Assembly: GCA_034086685.1 (NCBI GenBank)
Contig: JAXDZY010000147.1
Span: 1-50,955, forward strand
Length of the DNA stretch: 50,955 bases
DNA from: TWA4 sp034086685
Lineage (GTDB): Bacteria > Bacillota > Clostridia > Lachnospirales > Lachnospiraceae
Reading direction: 5' to 3'
In this document: positions 15,517-24,289 of the stretch, one piece after another
How positions within the stretch are numbered: the first letter of the stretch is position 1
Layout: each line of letters begins with the position of its first letter
Made by a program: the position numbers and the translations under genes
Notes under the pieces: model-generated
The model's input: only the letters and a program-made list of their open reading frames with translations
Told to the model about the DNA's origin: nothing
The model's database searches: none

Positions 15517-17910
15517 TTGGAAAGAAAACACAGGAAAAGAATGGGAAATATGATTTTGTATCTGTTGTCATCAGCGATGATTCTGTCGGCAGTTCCGGAG
15601 ATGTCTCTGCAGGCTGAACAGGCCCGGGAAACAGAATCGGAAACAGAGCTGTCCATGGAGGAATTATATGAAATTGACGGCGGCGATGCAGAATACTGGA
15701 AATATTACGATGCACAGGGAAACCGGATTATCAGTCAGGAAATACCGGTAACCAGAGCAGGTATCAATAATTCCGAAAGTTCCGATTCTGGTCTGAAAAG
15801 TCCTTATAATGGTAATACATATGCGGTTTCAGATGAATATAAAATCGTTCATGCAATTGATGTATCAAAATATAATAATCAGAATTGCGAAAATGAAAAT
15901 ACAGATCTTGACTGGGATCAGGTGAAGGCAAACGGTGTGGATGCCGTGATTATCCGCTGCGGGAACAGAGGATACGGTACCGGGGGAATGATGACAGATC
16001 CGTATTTTGAAGAAAATATGGAAGGAGCCCTGGCAGCGGGACTTAAAGTGGGAATCTATATTTATTCCCAGGCGATTACTTCCGATGAGGCAGTAGAAGA
16101 GGCCGAGCACTGTCTGACACTTTGTGAGGATTATCTGGATCAGCTGGATCTTCCCATTGTCATGGATGTGGAATATGCAGAACCGGGGGGACAGCTGGGA
16201 GGCCGGCTGTATAATGCCGGTCTGACGAAAGCCCAGCAGACGGAGCTTTGCCTGGATTTCTGCAGGACGATTGAGGATGCGGGATATCAGGCTATGATTT
16301 ATGCCAATAAATCCATGCTGACAGATGATATGAATGCATCCGAAATAACAGATGCAGGCTATCAGATCTGGCTTGCCCGTTATAATTCAAGTGCAGGATA
16401 TACGGCATCTCCTTATGTTATGTGGCAGTATGCGTCAAATGGAAGTGTTTCCGGTATAGCCGGAAAGGTGGATGTTAACTTCTTATATTCTGCGGCGATG
16501 ATGGATGAAGCGCCGGTCTGGAATACGGTGTCCTGGTCGCGTGGAGAAAATGTCCGGTTATCCTGGCAGGCTGTGCCGGGGGCGGAAGGCTATGAGATTC
16601 AGAGAAGTGAAGACAGCAGCAACTGGTCGGATGCGGCATGGCTGCAGGGGTCAGCAACCATCTGTTTTACGGATGAAGCGGCAGATCAGGACAGAACTCT
16701 GTATTACAGGATCCGCACATGGTATACTGAGGATGGAAACAGGAAAAACGGCAGCTGGTCGGATGTGCTGACTGTACAGATGAAACCGGAAACACCTGAG
16801 CTTGTGAAACTGACAGCTCCGGATTATAAAAGTCTGAAGCTCAGCTGGAAAACTGCTTCCGATGTGGATGGCTTTCGGATTTACAGAAAAATAAAGGGCG
16901 GAAGCTGGTCCTGCATAGAGAATAATTTTACAGGCACAGTTTATACAGATAAAACTGTGGATACAGGAACGACTTACTATTATACTGTCAGATCCTATTA
17001 TCTGAGAGATGGAAAGCAGGTATTAAGTGACTATGACAGAAACGGGCTTTCAGGAAAGGCAATGCTGGCAACACCCTCCATGAAAAGTGCTGCATCTTCG
17101 GCATACAATAAAATCAAGGTAACCTGGGGAGCTGTAGATGGTGCGGAAGGTTATCGGGTTTACCGGAAAGTATCGGGAGGAAGCTGGTCTGTTGTTGCAG
17201 ATGACCTGACGGATACGTCCTGGACTGATTCAAAAGCGGTTACCGGAACGACCTATTACTATACGGCACGTGCATTCCGTACCATTAAGGAAAATAAAGT
17301 TCTCAGCGGCCATGAGTCCCCGGGAGTTTCGGGAAAAGCTGTTCCTTCAGCGCCCAAACTTGGTAAGGTTTCTTCAGTAAATTATAAAAAACTGAAAGTT
17401 ACATGGTCAGGTGTGTCAGGAGCCGGCGGATACCGTATTTACCGGAAAACGGGAGATGAGGGATGGAAGTATCTGGCGGATGTGGGATCAGATGTGCGCA
17501 GTTATACCGATGAATATAAAATCACCTGCGGGAAAGAATATGCATACACAGTCCGTGCCTACCGTACCGTTGACGGAACACGTATATACGGAAAGTATGA
17601 TTCAAAAGGCATTTCAGGCAAAGCGATTCCTTCCACACCTTCGGTTACACTGAAATCGACTGAAAAAGGAAAAGTTACCATCAGCTGGAACAAAATAAGC
17701 GGCGCAAACGGCTATGCTGTCTATCGTAAAAATTCTTCTTCCGGAAACTGGACCCGTATCAAAACAATTACTTCAGGAAGTACGGTTTCCTATACGACAG
17801 GGGCGGACAGAGGTAAGACTTATTACTATACGGTCCGTGCCTACAGAACGGTGAATGGAAGCAACGTATACAGTAAATATAAAGATGGAATCAGCATAAA
17901 AGTTAAATAA
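15517..17910 (+). CDS. Secreted GH25 muramidase with five FnIII-like repeats
   Basis: This 797-residue secreted protein has a TTG start with AAGGAG 10 nt upstream; the next ATG, 24 nt downstream, has no ribosome site. Residues 12-33 form a signal peptide. A GH25 lysozyme domain spans about 110-330: AIDVSKYN with D115, and the catalytic pair in IVMDVEYAE (D217, E219), ending at WQYASNG and the GKVDVNF strand. Five FnIII-like modules of about 95 residues follow (332-797), each with the pattern LSW...V-x-G-A-x-G-Y-x-I-Y-R...TYYYTVRAYR. Family members cut the muramic acid-glucosamine bond of peptidoglycan. The role could be wall remodelling or competitor lysis. No membrane or wall anchor motif is seen at the C-terminus. 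Confidence 0.9.
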   Translation: MERKHRKRMGNMILYLLSSAMILSAVPEMSLQAEQARETESETELSMEELYEIDGGDAEYWKYYDAQGNRIISQEIPVTRAGINNSESSDSGLKSPYNGNTYAVSDEYKIVHAIDVSKYNNQNCENENTDLDWDQVKANGVDAVIIRCGNRGYGTGGMMTDPYFEENMEGALAAGLKVGIYIYSQAITSDEAVEEAEHCLTLCEDYLDQLDLPIVMDVEYAEPGGQLGGRLYNAGLTKAQQTELCLDFCRTIEDAGYQAMIYANKSMLTDDMNASEITDAGYQIWLARYNSSAGYTASPYVMWQYASNGSVSGIAGKVDVNFLYSAAMMDEAPVWNTVSWSRGENVRLSWQAVPGAEGYEIQRSEDSSNWSDAAWLQGSATICFTDEAADQDRTLYYRIRTWYTEDGNRKNGSWSDVLTVQMKPETPELVKLTAPDYKSLKLSWKTASDVDGFRIYRKIKGGSWSCIENNFTGTVYTDKTVDTGTTYYYTVRSYYLRDGKQVLSDYDRNGLSGKAMLATPSMKSAASSAYNKIKVTWGAVDGAEGYRVYRKVSGGSWSVVADDLTDTSWTDSKAVTGTTYYYTARAFRTIKENKVLSGHESPGVSGKAVPSAPKLGKVSSVNYKKLKVTWSGVSGAGGYRIYRKTGDEGWKYLADVGSDVRSYTDEYKITCGKEYAYTVRAYRTVDGTRIYGKYDSKGISGKAIPSTPSVTLKSTEKGKVTISWNKISGANGYAVYRKNSSSGNWTRIKTITSGSTVSYTTGADRGKTYYYTVRAYRTVNGSNVYSKYKDGISIKVK

Positions 17911-17929
17911 TTCATATGCCTGAACAAAG

Positions 17930-17985
17930 AACCCCGCGGAAGTATACGGTATTATTATATACAGTATACTGACCGCGGGGTTTAT
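17930..17985. terminator. Terminator between the muramidase gene and cbiO
   Basis: AACCCCGCGG pairs with CCGCGGGGTT (17930-17939 with 17973-17982), and an inner AGTATAC/GTATACT stem lies between. A short T-run follows. The genes converge, so it may serve both strands. Confidence 0.85.
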
Positions 17986-18009
17986 ATCCTTTTCCGGCAG
18001 AAGCATATT

Positions 18010-18885
18010 TCAGATCTGGCGGTTGCTGCACAATTGTTGTGCGAAGGTTTCAAAACCGGAGATATTGACGGGAAATTCGGTATCATCAGCCAGAAGTCCT
18101 TTTTTTTGCAGAATTTCACAGACCTCCAGGAGAATGGGCTTTTTCAGATTTGCCTGTTTCAGTATATCTTCCCTGCGGAAAATGCAGGAAGGTTTTCCAT
18201 CGGCAATGATTTTTCCGTTGCAGAAAACCAGGACACGCTGAGCCCACCGATAGGCGAAATCTACGTCATGGGTGGAAACCAGAAGCGTGGTGTTGTCCTT
18301 TTCCAGCTTGTCCAGAACTTCTTCGAACATGGCCGCATTAACCGGGTCCAGGGAGGCAGTAGGTTCATCGAAGATAATCACCTCGGGCTTCATGGCAATG
18401 ATATCGGCAATACTGACTCTCTTTTTTTCGCCTCCGCTGAGATAATGTGCGGGGCGTTTTTTGAATTCGGAAATATTCATGTAATCCAGTGCTTCATCGA
18501 CTCTGCGGGCAACTTCTTCCCGGGGCAATCCCATGTTCATGGGACCGAAAGAAACTTCAGCCATGACTGTGGAAGCGATGATCTGATTATCTGCGTCCTG
18601 AAATACAATCCCAACTTTCCTGCGCAGCTCATTCAGGTCTCTGTTTTTATGACCGACTGGTTTTCCATGGAAAAAGATCGTACCTTCCGTGCAGGTCAGA
18701 ACTCCGTTCAGATTCAGGAAAAAGGTGGATTTTCCTGCTCCATTGGAACCGATGACCGCAATCCGTTCCCCTTCATAGATGGATACATTAATATCATTCA
18801 GTGCTGTTTTGTCATCATCGTAAAGATAGCTCAGATGCTCTGCACGGATAATTTCATTTGTGTGTAATGTTTCATCAGTATGCAT
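18010..18885 (-). CDS. cbiO: Cobalt/nickel ECF transporter ATPase CbiO
   Basis: This 291-residue ABC ATPase has Walker A GSNGAGKST near residue 46, the Q-loop FQDADNQI, the signature LSGGEKKRVSIADI, Walker B VIIFDEPTASLDP and the switch His in STHDVDF. It powers the CbiMNQ membrane part, importing Co2+ or Ni2+. It is the last gene of the cbiMNQO operon, 15 nt after cbiQ, and has its own GGGGAGA ribosome site. The 40-residue tail after the core is typical of ECF ATPases. The metal specificity cannot be set from the ATPase. Confidence 0.92.
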   Translation of the reverse strand: MHTDETLHTNEIIRAEHLSYLYDDDKTALNDINVSIYEGERIAVIGSNGAGKSTFFLNLNGVLTCTEGTIFFHGKPVGHKNRDLNELRRKVGIVFQDADNQIIASTVMAEVSFGPMNMGLPREEVARRVDEALDYMNISEFKKRPAHYLSGGEKKRVSIADIIAMKPEVIIFDEPTASLDPVNAAMFEEVLDKLEKDNTTLLVSTHDVDFAYRWAQRVLVFCNGKIIADGKPSCIFRREDILKQANLKKPILLEVCEILQKKGLLADDTEFPVNISGFETFAQQLCSNRQI

Positions 18886-18900
18886 AATTTGTAATCTCCC

Positions 18901-19773
18901 CTATTTCAATGATATAAAAGCCCAGATGGCAATTAATGCCGCAAAATAAAGACCTGCGTAAAAAATCAGTTTTCTGTTTACCGGTTTTTCTTCAGCCAGG
19001 AACCGGAGCTGTCCGTCATAGCAGCGGGCAAGCAGCGCATCGTAGTAGCTGTTTGCTTTTTTCATGGATACAATAAAAAGGTTGCTTCCGATATTTCCAA
19101 AGGTTCGAAGGGATGTACGGGAATTGATGTATCCGAGTCTTGCTCTGGCGGAAACAGACATTTTCTGCTGGACATCCAGCAGGATAAAAATGAACCGGTA
19201 GATCATATTCATCAGCTCTGTGATCAGAGATGGCAGATGGCATTGCTGAAGAACGCAGATGATTTCATTGACCGGTGTGGAAAGGGACATGAAATACATG
19301 CAGCTGACCGCGGAAAAAATTTTGCAGAGCAGGCAGAAAGCTTTCCACAGGGCCGCCCGCGTTGTGTAAATATAGAAAAAGAACAGATGAAGGCGGTATT
19401 CTCCAACAGCCTGCCGGGAAAAATTCAAAGCAATGGTCAGGACTGTAATGACGGCGAATATAAGAGGAATTCCCATCAGAGACAGATAAGTGTGGCTTGA
19501 TACTCTGCCCTTGAAGACGGTAAGATAATACATGCCGGCAAATATCAGAAGAGAGATCGTCAGCCTGTCTGCAGCCAGTACAAAAACCAGGGCCAGAATG
19601 GAAAATGCAACTTTAAAGCCGGGATTTATATGGCTCAGGCCGGATTGGAAAGCCAGTTGATCTATGGAAAAAGAATCGTGACTGTGTCCGTGCCTGTGAT
19701 GATGCCCGGTACCGTGATTGTGAGTATGATTGGATGCATGAAGCCGGTCATGCGTCTGTTGAGAAGAATTCAT
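18901..19773 (-). CDS. cbiQ: Cobalt/nickel ECF transmembrane subunit CbiQ with His-rich N-terminus
   Basis: This 290-residue EcfT protein has several membrane segments and the coupling-helix motifs ALLARCYDGQL and a related ARARLGY upstream. Eleven histidines fall within residues 8-32 (including HHHRHGHSHD), before the first membrane helix and so probably cytosolic. This stretch could buffer or hand over metal. A TTG at 19851 extends the frame by 26 residues, but that extension overlaps a terminator-like hairpin and lacks a ribosome site. The ATG at 19773, with GAAAGG upstream, is preferred. It lies 97 nt after cbiN, and cbiO follows 15 nt later. Confidence 0.88.
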   Translation of the reverse strand: MNSSQQTHDRLHASNHTHNHGTGHHHRHGHSHDSFSIDQLAFQSGLSHINPGFKVAFSILALVFVLAADRLTISLLIFAGMYYLTVFKGRVSSHTYLSLMGIPLIFAVITVLTIALNFSRQAVGEYRLHLFFFYIYTTRAALWKAFCLLCKIFSAVSCMYFMSLSTPVNEIICVLQQCHLPSLITELMNMIYRFIFILLDVQQKMSVSARARLGYINSRTSLRTFGNIGSNLFIVSMKKANSYYDALLARCYDGQLRFLAEEKPVNRKLIFYAGLYFAALIAIWAFISLK

Positions 19774-19811
19774 AGAAAAATCCAGCCTTTCGAAATCGGT
19801 TTTATACGGAA

Positions 19812-19850
19812 AAAGACTGACACTGCAGTGAAACAGCGTCAGTCCTTTCA
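19812..19850 (-). terminator. Attenuator-like hairpin between cbiN and cbiQ
   Basis: On the minus strand, AAAGGACTGAC pairs with GTCAGTCTTTTT (one G-T pair) around a 16-nt loop that holds a further CTG/CAG helix, and the structure ends in a T-run. It sits inside the operon, so partial termination could lower cbiQO expression relative to cbiMN. It could also be a processing or stability element. Confidence 0.65.
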
Positions 19851-19870
19851 ATCATAATATTGAAAATATT

Positions 19871-20176
19871 TCAGGACTCCCATCTGGAACGTTCATAATA
19901 GCGTCCGAAGAAGAAGAAAAATACGCTGCATCCCAGTCCGACCTGCAGACAGAACAGCAGGGATTCCACCTCTCCGGGAAGCTCCATGTCAAGAGCTGAT
20001 TCGATGATGGGATTGAACCAGGGTTCCACATCCTCATCCACCAGTTCGGAAATCGCTTCACTGCCGGCATCATCGGATCCGCCGAATTCAGCGCTGCTGC
20101 CGTACATGACAAGCGGGACAATCGCAATTACGGCACAGAGAATCAATAATAATACTGCCAGTTTTCCTTTACTCAT
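19871..20176 (-). CDS. cbiN: Cobalt/nickel ECF transporter accessory subunit CbiN
   Basis: This 101-residue protein has two membrane helices (about 6-27 and 75-92). An acidic extracytoplasmic loop between them includes FGGSDDAGSEA and EPWFNPI, as in CbiN. CbiN binds CbiM and is needed for metal loading. A TTG precedes the ATG; the ATG at 20176 overlaps the cbiM stop by one base (TGATG), and AAAGGAGG lies upstream. The length is normal. Confidence 0.9.
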   Translation of the reverse strand: MSKGKLAVLLLILCAVIAIVPLVMYGSSAEFGGSDDAGSEAISELVDEDVEPWFNPIIESALDMELPGEVESLLFCLQVGLGCSVFFFFFGRYYERSRWES

Positions 20177-20928
20177 CAATGTGCCTCCTTTTTCATGAAA
20201 CCAAGACTGATCAGATCGCTCTTTGCGAAGCTTTCAAGTCCCATAATTACTACAACGGTGATAAATCCTTCGATTACAGCCAGAGGAATCTGCGTAACAG
20301 CAAAAATTCCGAGGAATTTGGCCATGGACGCGGCAAAACCTCCATCAGCTGCCGGATATGCCAGTGAAAGCTGGAATGAAGTTATACAATATGTAAATAA
20401 GTCGCCCAAAGCGGCTGCGAGAAATACCTTCACATATCTGGGAATCCCTGTCTTTTTCAAAGCTGTGTAAATCAGCCAGGACAGCAGAGGTCCTGCGATT
20501 GCCATGGAGAAGATATTGGCTCCCAGTGTTGTAAGTCCTCCATGTGCCAGAAGGATTGCCTGGAACAGCAGTACGATTGTTCCGATAATGGCTGTAACAC
20601 AGGGACCGAAAAGGATGGCACAGAGACCGGTACCGGTCATGTGAGAGCAGCTTCCCGTAACGGATGGAATTTTAAGAGCTGACAGGATAAAGGCATAAGC
20701 ACCTGCCATGGCCAGAATGACCACCAGTTTTCGGTTATCTGTCAGAGTCTTATTGATTTTCATGAAACCTGCTGCGATAAACGGCACGCACAGGATACCC
20801 CACAGAATGCAGTAAGAGGGCGGCAGCATGCCTTCCATGATATGCATGGCATTGGCAGTCGGAGCTGCGGCAGCCGCCAGAGCCACTATACTGCAAAGGG
20901 CAAGAACATTTTTCTCTTTTCTGTTCAT
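20176..20928 (-). CDS. cbiM: Cobalt/nickel ECF substrate-binding membrane subunit CbiM
   Basis: This 250-residue membrane protein has a cleavable signal (residues 1-27). It is followed by MHIMEGMLPPSYC, the conserved metal-binding N-terminus of mature CbiM/NikM, where the terminal amine and His bind Co2+ or Ni2+. About six further membrane helices follow, and SHMTGTGLCAILFGPC is a second conserved loop. It is the first gene of cbiMNQO. AAGGAG lies upstream of the ATG, and a promoter lies at 21025-20997. I see no cobalamin or other riboswitch in the leader. The metal could be cobalt or nickel. Confidence 0.93.
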   Translation of the reverse strand: MNRKEKNVLALCSIVALAAAAAPTANAMHIMEGMLPPSYCILWGILCVPFIAAGFMKINKTLTDNRKLVVILAMAGAYAFILSALKIPSVTGSCSHMTGTGLCAILFGPCVTAIIGTIVLLFQAILLAHGGLTTLGANIFSMAIAGPLLSWLIYTALKKTGIPRYVKVFLAAALGDLFTYCITSFQLSLAYPAADGGFAASMAKFLGIFAVTQIPLAVIEGFITVVVIMGLESFAKSDLISLGFMKKEAH

Positions 20929-20965
20929 AGTTGTCTCCTTGTATTGTATAATAGTTTGTGTGAAA

Positions 20966-20980
20966 ATATTTGATAAATAT
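20966..20980. promoter_or_regulatory. Dyad in the cbiM leader (possible operator)
   Basis: ATATTT-GAT-AAATAT is a perfect 6-bp dyad lying from about +10 to +24 relative to the predicted cbiM start site. It is AT-only, so chance is a real possibility. Confidence 0.3.
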
Positions 20981-20996
20981 CCTCAATTTAGGGAAA

Positions 20997-21025
20997 ATTA
21001 TACAACTCAAGGACAATCAGGTCAA
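20997..21025 (-). promoter_or_regulatory. Promoter of the cbiMNQO operon
   Basis: On the minus strand, TTGACC (21025-21020), a 17-nt spacer and TATAAT (21002-20997). The predicted leader is about 60 nt, too short for a cobalamin riboswitch. Confidence 0.75.
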
Positions 21026-21223
21026 TGAAATTATGACAAATTCATAATACAGAAATGAAATGGATAATTCCAGATAAGAATAATGGACTTTTTCCCGTGC
21101 GTTTCGTGGTACAATAGGCCATGTGGGATCATCCGTGAAATTAATAGATTCTTAAACATTTAACTGATTTTATCTTAATGCTTAAAATGATATAGTGTTA
21201 GCAGATGGAGGTAACGAATAAAT

Positions 21224-21934
21224 ATGTATAAAATACTGGTTTGTGATGATGAAAAAGATATTGTTTCGGCATTGAAAATCTATCTTGGGGCTGAGAATTA
21301 TGAAGTACTGGAGGCTTCCAATGGAAAAGAAGCGGTACAGATTGCCAGAGAGCAGGAGCTTCATCTGATTCTTCTGGATATTATGATGCCTGTGATGGAC
21401 GGAATCAGCGCTTTGAATGAGATCCGGCAGTTCTCCAATGTACCGGTTATCCTGCTGACTGCCAAGAGTGAAGAGATAGACATGATTCTGGGACTGAATG
21501 TAGGTGCGGATGATTATATTACAAAGCCTTTCCGACCTGTGGAGCTGCTGGCCAGAGTAAAGGCTCAGATCCGGAGGTACATGATGTTCGGCGGCGGGGC
21601 AGCTCCTGCGCAGGAGGAGGAACGGCCGGTACTGCGTATCGGAGGCATAGAGCTGGACGATGCAAGCAAACGGGTCACAGTGGAGGGTGAGGAAGTGAAT
21701 CTCACGCCGACAGAGTATGCCATGCTGAAGCTGTTTATGGAGAATCCGGGACGTGTTTTTTCACCGGCGGTAATCTATCAGACTGTGTGGAATGAGTCGT
21801 ATACCGGTTCGGACAGGACGGTGCCTGTGCATATCCGCCATTTAAGGGAAAAAATTGAAATCAATGCGGCAAGTCCCCGATATCTGAAGGTAGTGTGGGG
21901 ACAGGGGTACAAATTTGATGGAGGTGGACGATGA
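21224..21934 (+). CDS. OmpR/PhoB-family response regulator
   Basis: This 236-residue regulator has a receiver domain (about 1-120: acidic pair near D8-D9, phosphoacceptor D52 in LILLDIMMPVMDG, Thr/Lys switch in LLTAKS and YITKPF). A C-terminal winged-helix domain (about 140-236) includes LTPTEYAMLKLF and HIRHLREKIE. It overlaps the downstream kinase gene by 4 nt (ATGA), so the two are a pair. The leader has TATAGT at 21191-21196 and repeated CTTAA boxes at 21151, 21174 and 21181, which may be sites for its own control. The signal and regulon are unknown. The VanR/CroR-like kinase context suggests cell envelope sensing, but this is a guess. Confidence 0.92.
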   Translation: MYKILVCDDEKDIVSALKIYLGAENYEVLEASNGKEAVQIAREQELHLILLDIMMPVMDGISALNEIRQFSNVPVILLTAKSEEIDMILGLNVGADDYITKPFRPVELLARVKAQIRRYMMFGGGAAPAQEEERPVLRIGGIELDDASKRVTVEGEEVNLTPTEYAMLKLFMENPGRVFSPAVIYQTVWNESYTGSDRTVPVHIRHLREKIEINAASPRYLKVVWGQGYKFDGGGR

Positions 21935-23694
21935 GAGGATTTCTGTTTCGCGCAAAGCGCAGCAGTATTCTGCAGGGAATCGTTCTTGTATGCTTTTCCG
22001 TTATGACCGCTCTTCTGGGAGCGGCAGCTGTGATTGTCAGAATCATGATGCATTTCGGTATGCAGTATGAGCCAATGGCAGGTCCGGAAAGTTTTTCCCG
22101 ATGGCTTTATGAGCAGAATCTGGAGTATGACAGCGCTTATGATTTTTTTATGTTTCTGAGACCAACGCTGATTGAAATCACAGAATCATGGAAATATTAT
22201 GTATGGATACCGGTTCTGATTATAACAGTTCTGGTTCTGATGTTTTTTTATCTGGCAGTGTCTGCAGGATATCATGGTAAGGAAAGTGCTCCCTGTCTGC
22301 GGGGGCCGGAGAAAATTCCATTTGACATTGTACTGCCGTGTTTTGTCATTTTGCTGCTGTTTCTTCAGAGTACCCTGGTGAATTATGTATACTGGTATTA
22401 TTATCAGATTTTATACTGTATCACAGGGGGAGTCTGTATGGCGGCGGCAGAGATTTTCTGTTTGCTGGTACTGGTGCGGATCACTGCGGCAAAGGTAAAG
22501 ACGGAAACACTGTTTTCAGGTATGCTTATTGTGAAGCTGTTTCGTATTCTGGTGGTTTTTATTAAAAAAATTCCTTTTGTATGGAAGGGTGCTGCCATCT
22601 GGGGAGGCTCATTGTTCATGCTGTATCTGGCGGGTCTGTGGATGATGGACTTGTATTATTATGCAGATGCTTTTCTGGTGTTATTATGGACTCTGGTCAT
22701 AATGATTTCATTTTTTGCAGGACTGTGGATCATTCTGCAGATGGATCTGGTACGCAAAAAAGCTCATCAGCTGGCAAAGGGAGATCTGGAACAGAAGGAC
22801 TCGGTTCCGGTGTCAGGGAAGCAGAAAAAACGGTGGGAGATTCCGGTACTGCCTTCTTTCAGAAACTGTATGGAAGATCTTGACCGTATTTCAGACGGTA
22901 TGAATGTAATCGTGGAAGAAAAAATGAAAAGTGAGCGGTTTCAGACGGAATTGATTACCAATGTTTCGCATGATATCAAGACACCGCTGACTTCAATTAT
23001 CAATTATCTTGATTTTCTGGACCAGGAGGAGAAAAAGGAGAATCGTAACCCGAAAGTGGTGCAGGAGTATATGGAAGTACTGGAGCGTCAGTCTGTACGT
23101 CTGAAAAAGCTGATCGAAGATCTGATCGATGCATCGAAGGCGTCTACCGGGTCTCTTAATATCCAGATGGAGCCCTGTGAACTGGGAATTTTCCTTCAGC
23201 AGCTGTCCGGTGAGTACGAGGAGCGTCTGGAAAAGGCCAGTTTGAAACTGAATCTGACATTGCCTGACAAAAAGCTTTATGTAAATGCAGATGGCAGATA
23301 TCTGTGGAGAGTGCTTGATAATCTGCTGCAGAATGTCTGTAAATACGCAATGGCCGGCACCCGGGTCTATCTGCAGCTGCAGGAGAAATCGGGGCAGGCC
23401 ATTATCGTCATAAAAAATGTGTCCGCCTGTGAATTGAATATTCCGGCAGAAGAACTGATGGAGCGGTTTGTCCGCGGGGACCGGTCCCGTCATACGGAAG
23501 GAAGCGGTCTGGGATTATCCATTGCCAGAAGTCTTACGGAACTTCAGGGCGGTAAATTTGCCATCGACATAGATGGGGATCTGTTTAAAACAGCTGTCGG
23601 TTTACCGGTGATTGAACCTCTATCTGAAATGGAAACAGACAGGCCTGAACATACTTCGGAGACGGAAATCAGTCTTCTGCAAAGCGAAGTCTGA
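21931..23694 (+). CDS. Multi-pass membrane sensor histidine kinase
   Basis: This 587-residue kinase has about six membrane segments in its first 270 residues (for example 9-35, 90-113, 130-150, 170-190, 225-245 and 250-270) and little extracytoplasmic sequence. HisKA follows with NVSHDIKTPLTSI (H347) and then the ATPase domain: N-box LDNLLQNVCKYA, a weak G1 region and G2 GSGLGLSIARSL. Kinases with this build often sense the membrane or a partner transporter. The clear DxGxG of the G1 box is not obvious (IVIKNVSACEL in its place), as in several Firmicutes kinases of this type. Its 3' end overlaps the converging kinase-like gene by 26 bp. Confidence 0.9.
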   Translation: MRGFLFRAKRSSILQGIVLVCFSVMTALLGAAAVIVRIMMHFGMQYEPMAGPESFSRWLYEQNLEYDSAYDFFMFLRPTLIEITESWKYYVWIPVLIITVLVLMFFYLAVSAGYHGKESAPCLRGPEKIPFDIVLPCFVILLLFLQSTLVNYVYWYYYQILYCITGGVCMAAAEIFCLLVLVRITAAKVKTETLFSGMLIVKLFRILVVFIKKIPFVWKGAAIWGGSLFMLYLAGLWMMDLYYYADAFLVLLWTLVIMISFFAGLWIILQMDLVRKKAHQLAKGDLEQKDSVPVSGKQKKRWEIPVLPSFRNCMEDLDRISDGMNVIVEEKMKSERFQTELITNVSHDIKTPLTSIINYLDFLDQEEKKENRNPKVVQEYMEVLERQSVRLKKLIEDLIDASKASTGSLNIQMEPCELGIFLQQLSGEYEERLEKASLKLNLTLPDKKLYVNADGRYLWRVLDNLLQNVCKYAMAGTRVYLQLQEKSGQAIIVIKNVSACELNIPAEELMERFVRGDRSRHTEGSGLGLSIARSLTELQGGKFAIDIDGDLFKTAVGLPVIEPLSEMETDRPEHTSETEISLLQSEV

Positions 23695-24289
23695 CAGCTG
23701 CTTCCAGTACGCTGGCGGTGGTTTCGCTGCCGCCAAAGGCTGCACTGTTGATTTTCAGCTGATTACGCCTGTTGCTGCCCATCTCATCACCGGTTACATA
23801 TTTATAGTAGCCTGCTCTCTGGGAGCTTTTCTTTCTCAGAAGGCGGGCTGCTTTTTCTCTGGTCATGGTCTGATCCGTATTCAGTGAAGGATCTTTCAGA
23901 ATCCGGTCAATTCGGTATTCATCCGGAGCCCAGATAAAAACATTCATAACATCATTCCGGTCTTCAAGAACATAATCTGCGCATCTGCCTACGATTACGC
24001 AGGAGTCTCCGTCAGCCAGCTGGCGGATGATATCGCATTCCGCATGCATCAGTTCATCGGCAATCAGGGGGGTGCCGGTTGAACCGATGGACAGAAGGCT
24101 TTTGCGCAGTACGGTCATGGATTCATCTTCCTGTACCAGGCAATCTTTTACGAAACCGGTTTTCTCAACTGCCATGTCAATCAGAGTGCGGTCATAACAT
24201 CTGACACCAAGTTTTCCTGCCAGCAGTTTGCCGATTTCCGCACCGCCGCTGCCGAATTCTCTTCCAATAGCGACTATAAAATGTTTCAT
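23669..24289 (-). CDS. Cytidylate-kinase-like family protein
   Basis: This 206-residue P-loop protein starts MKHFIVAIGREFGSGGAEIGK. This is the atypical Walker A (GREFGSGGxxIG) of the cytidylate-kinase-like family common in Clostridia. A CVIVGRCADYVLEDR segment and an R-rich lid-like region follow. True CMP kinase is usually encoded elsewhere, so the substrate may differ. The frame opens at a TTG (24295), but AAAGGAGG (24297-24304) fits the ATG at 24289. Its last 26 bp overlap the end of the convergent histidine kinase gene on the opposite strand. Confidence 0.85.
   Translation of the reverse strand: MKHFIVAIGREFGSGGAEIGKLLAGKLGVRCYDRTLIDMAVEKTGFVKDCLVQEDESMTVLRKSLLSIGSTGTPLIADELMHAECDIIRQLADGDSCVIVGRCADYVLEDRNDVMNVFIWAPDEYRIDRILKDPSLNTDQTMTREKAARLLRKKSSQRAGYYKYVTGDEMGSNRRNQLKINSAAFGGSETTASVLEAAVRLRFAED

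Noticed and set aside
20929..21025. Possible cobalamin or NiCo riboswitch before cbiM
   Set aside because: The predicted leader is only about 60 nt and AT-rich, and none of the conserved cores are seen.
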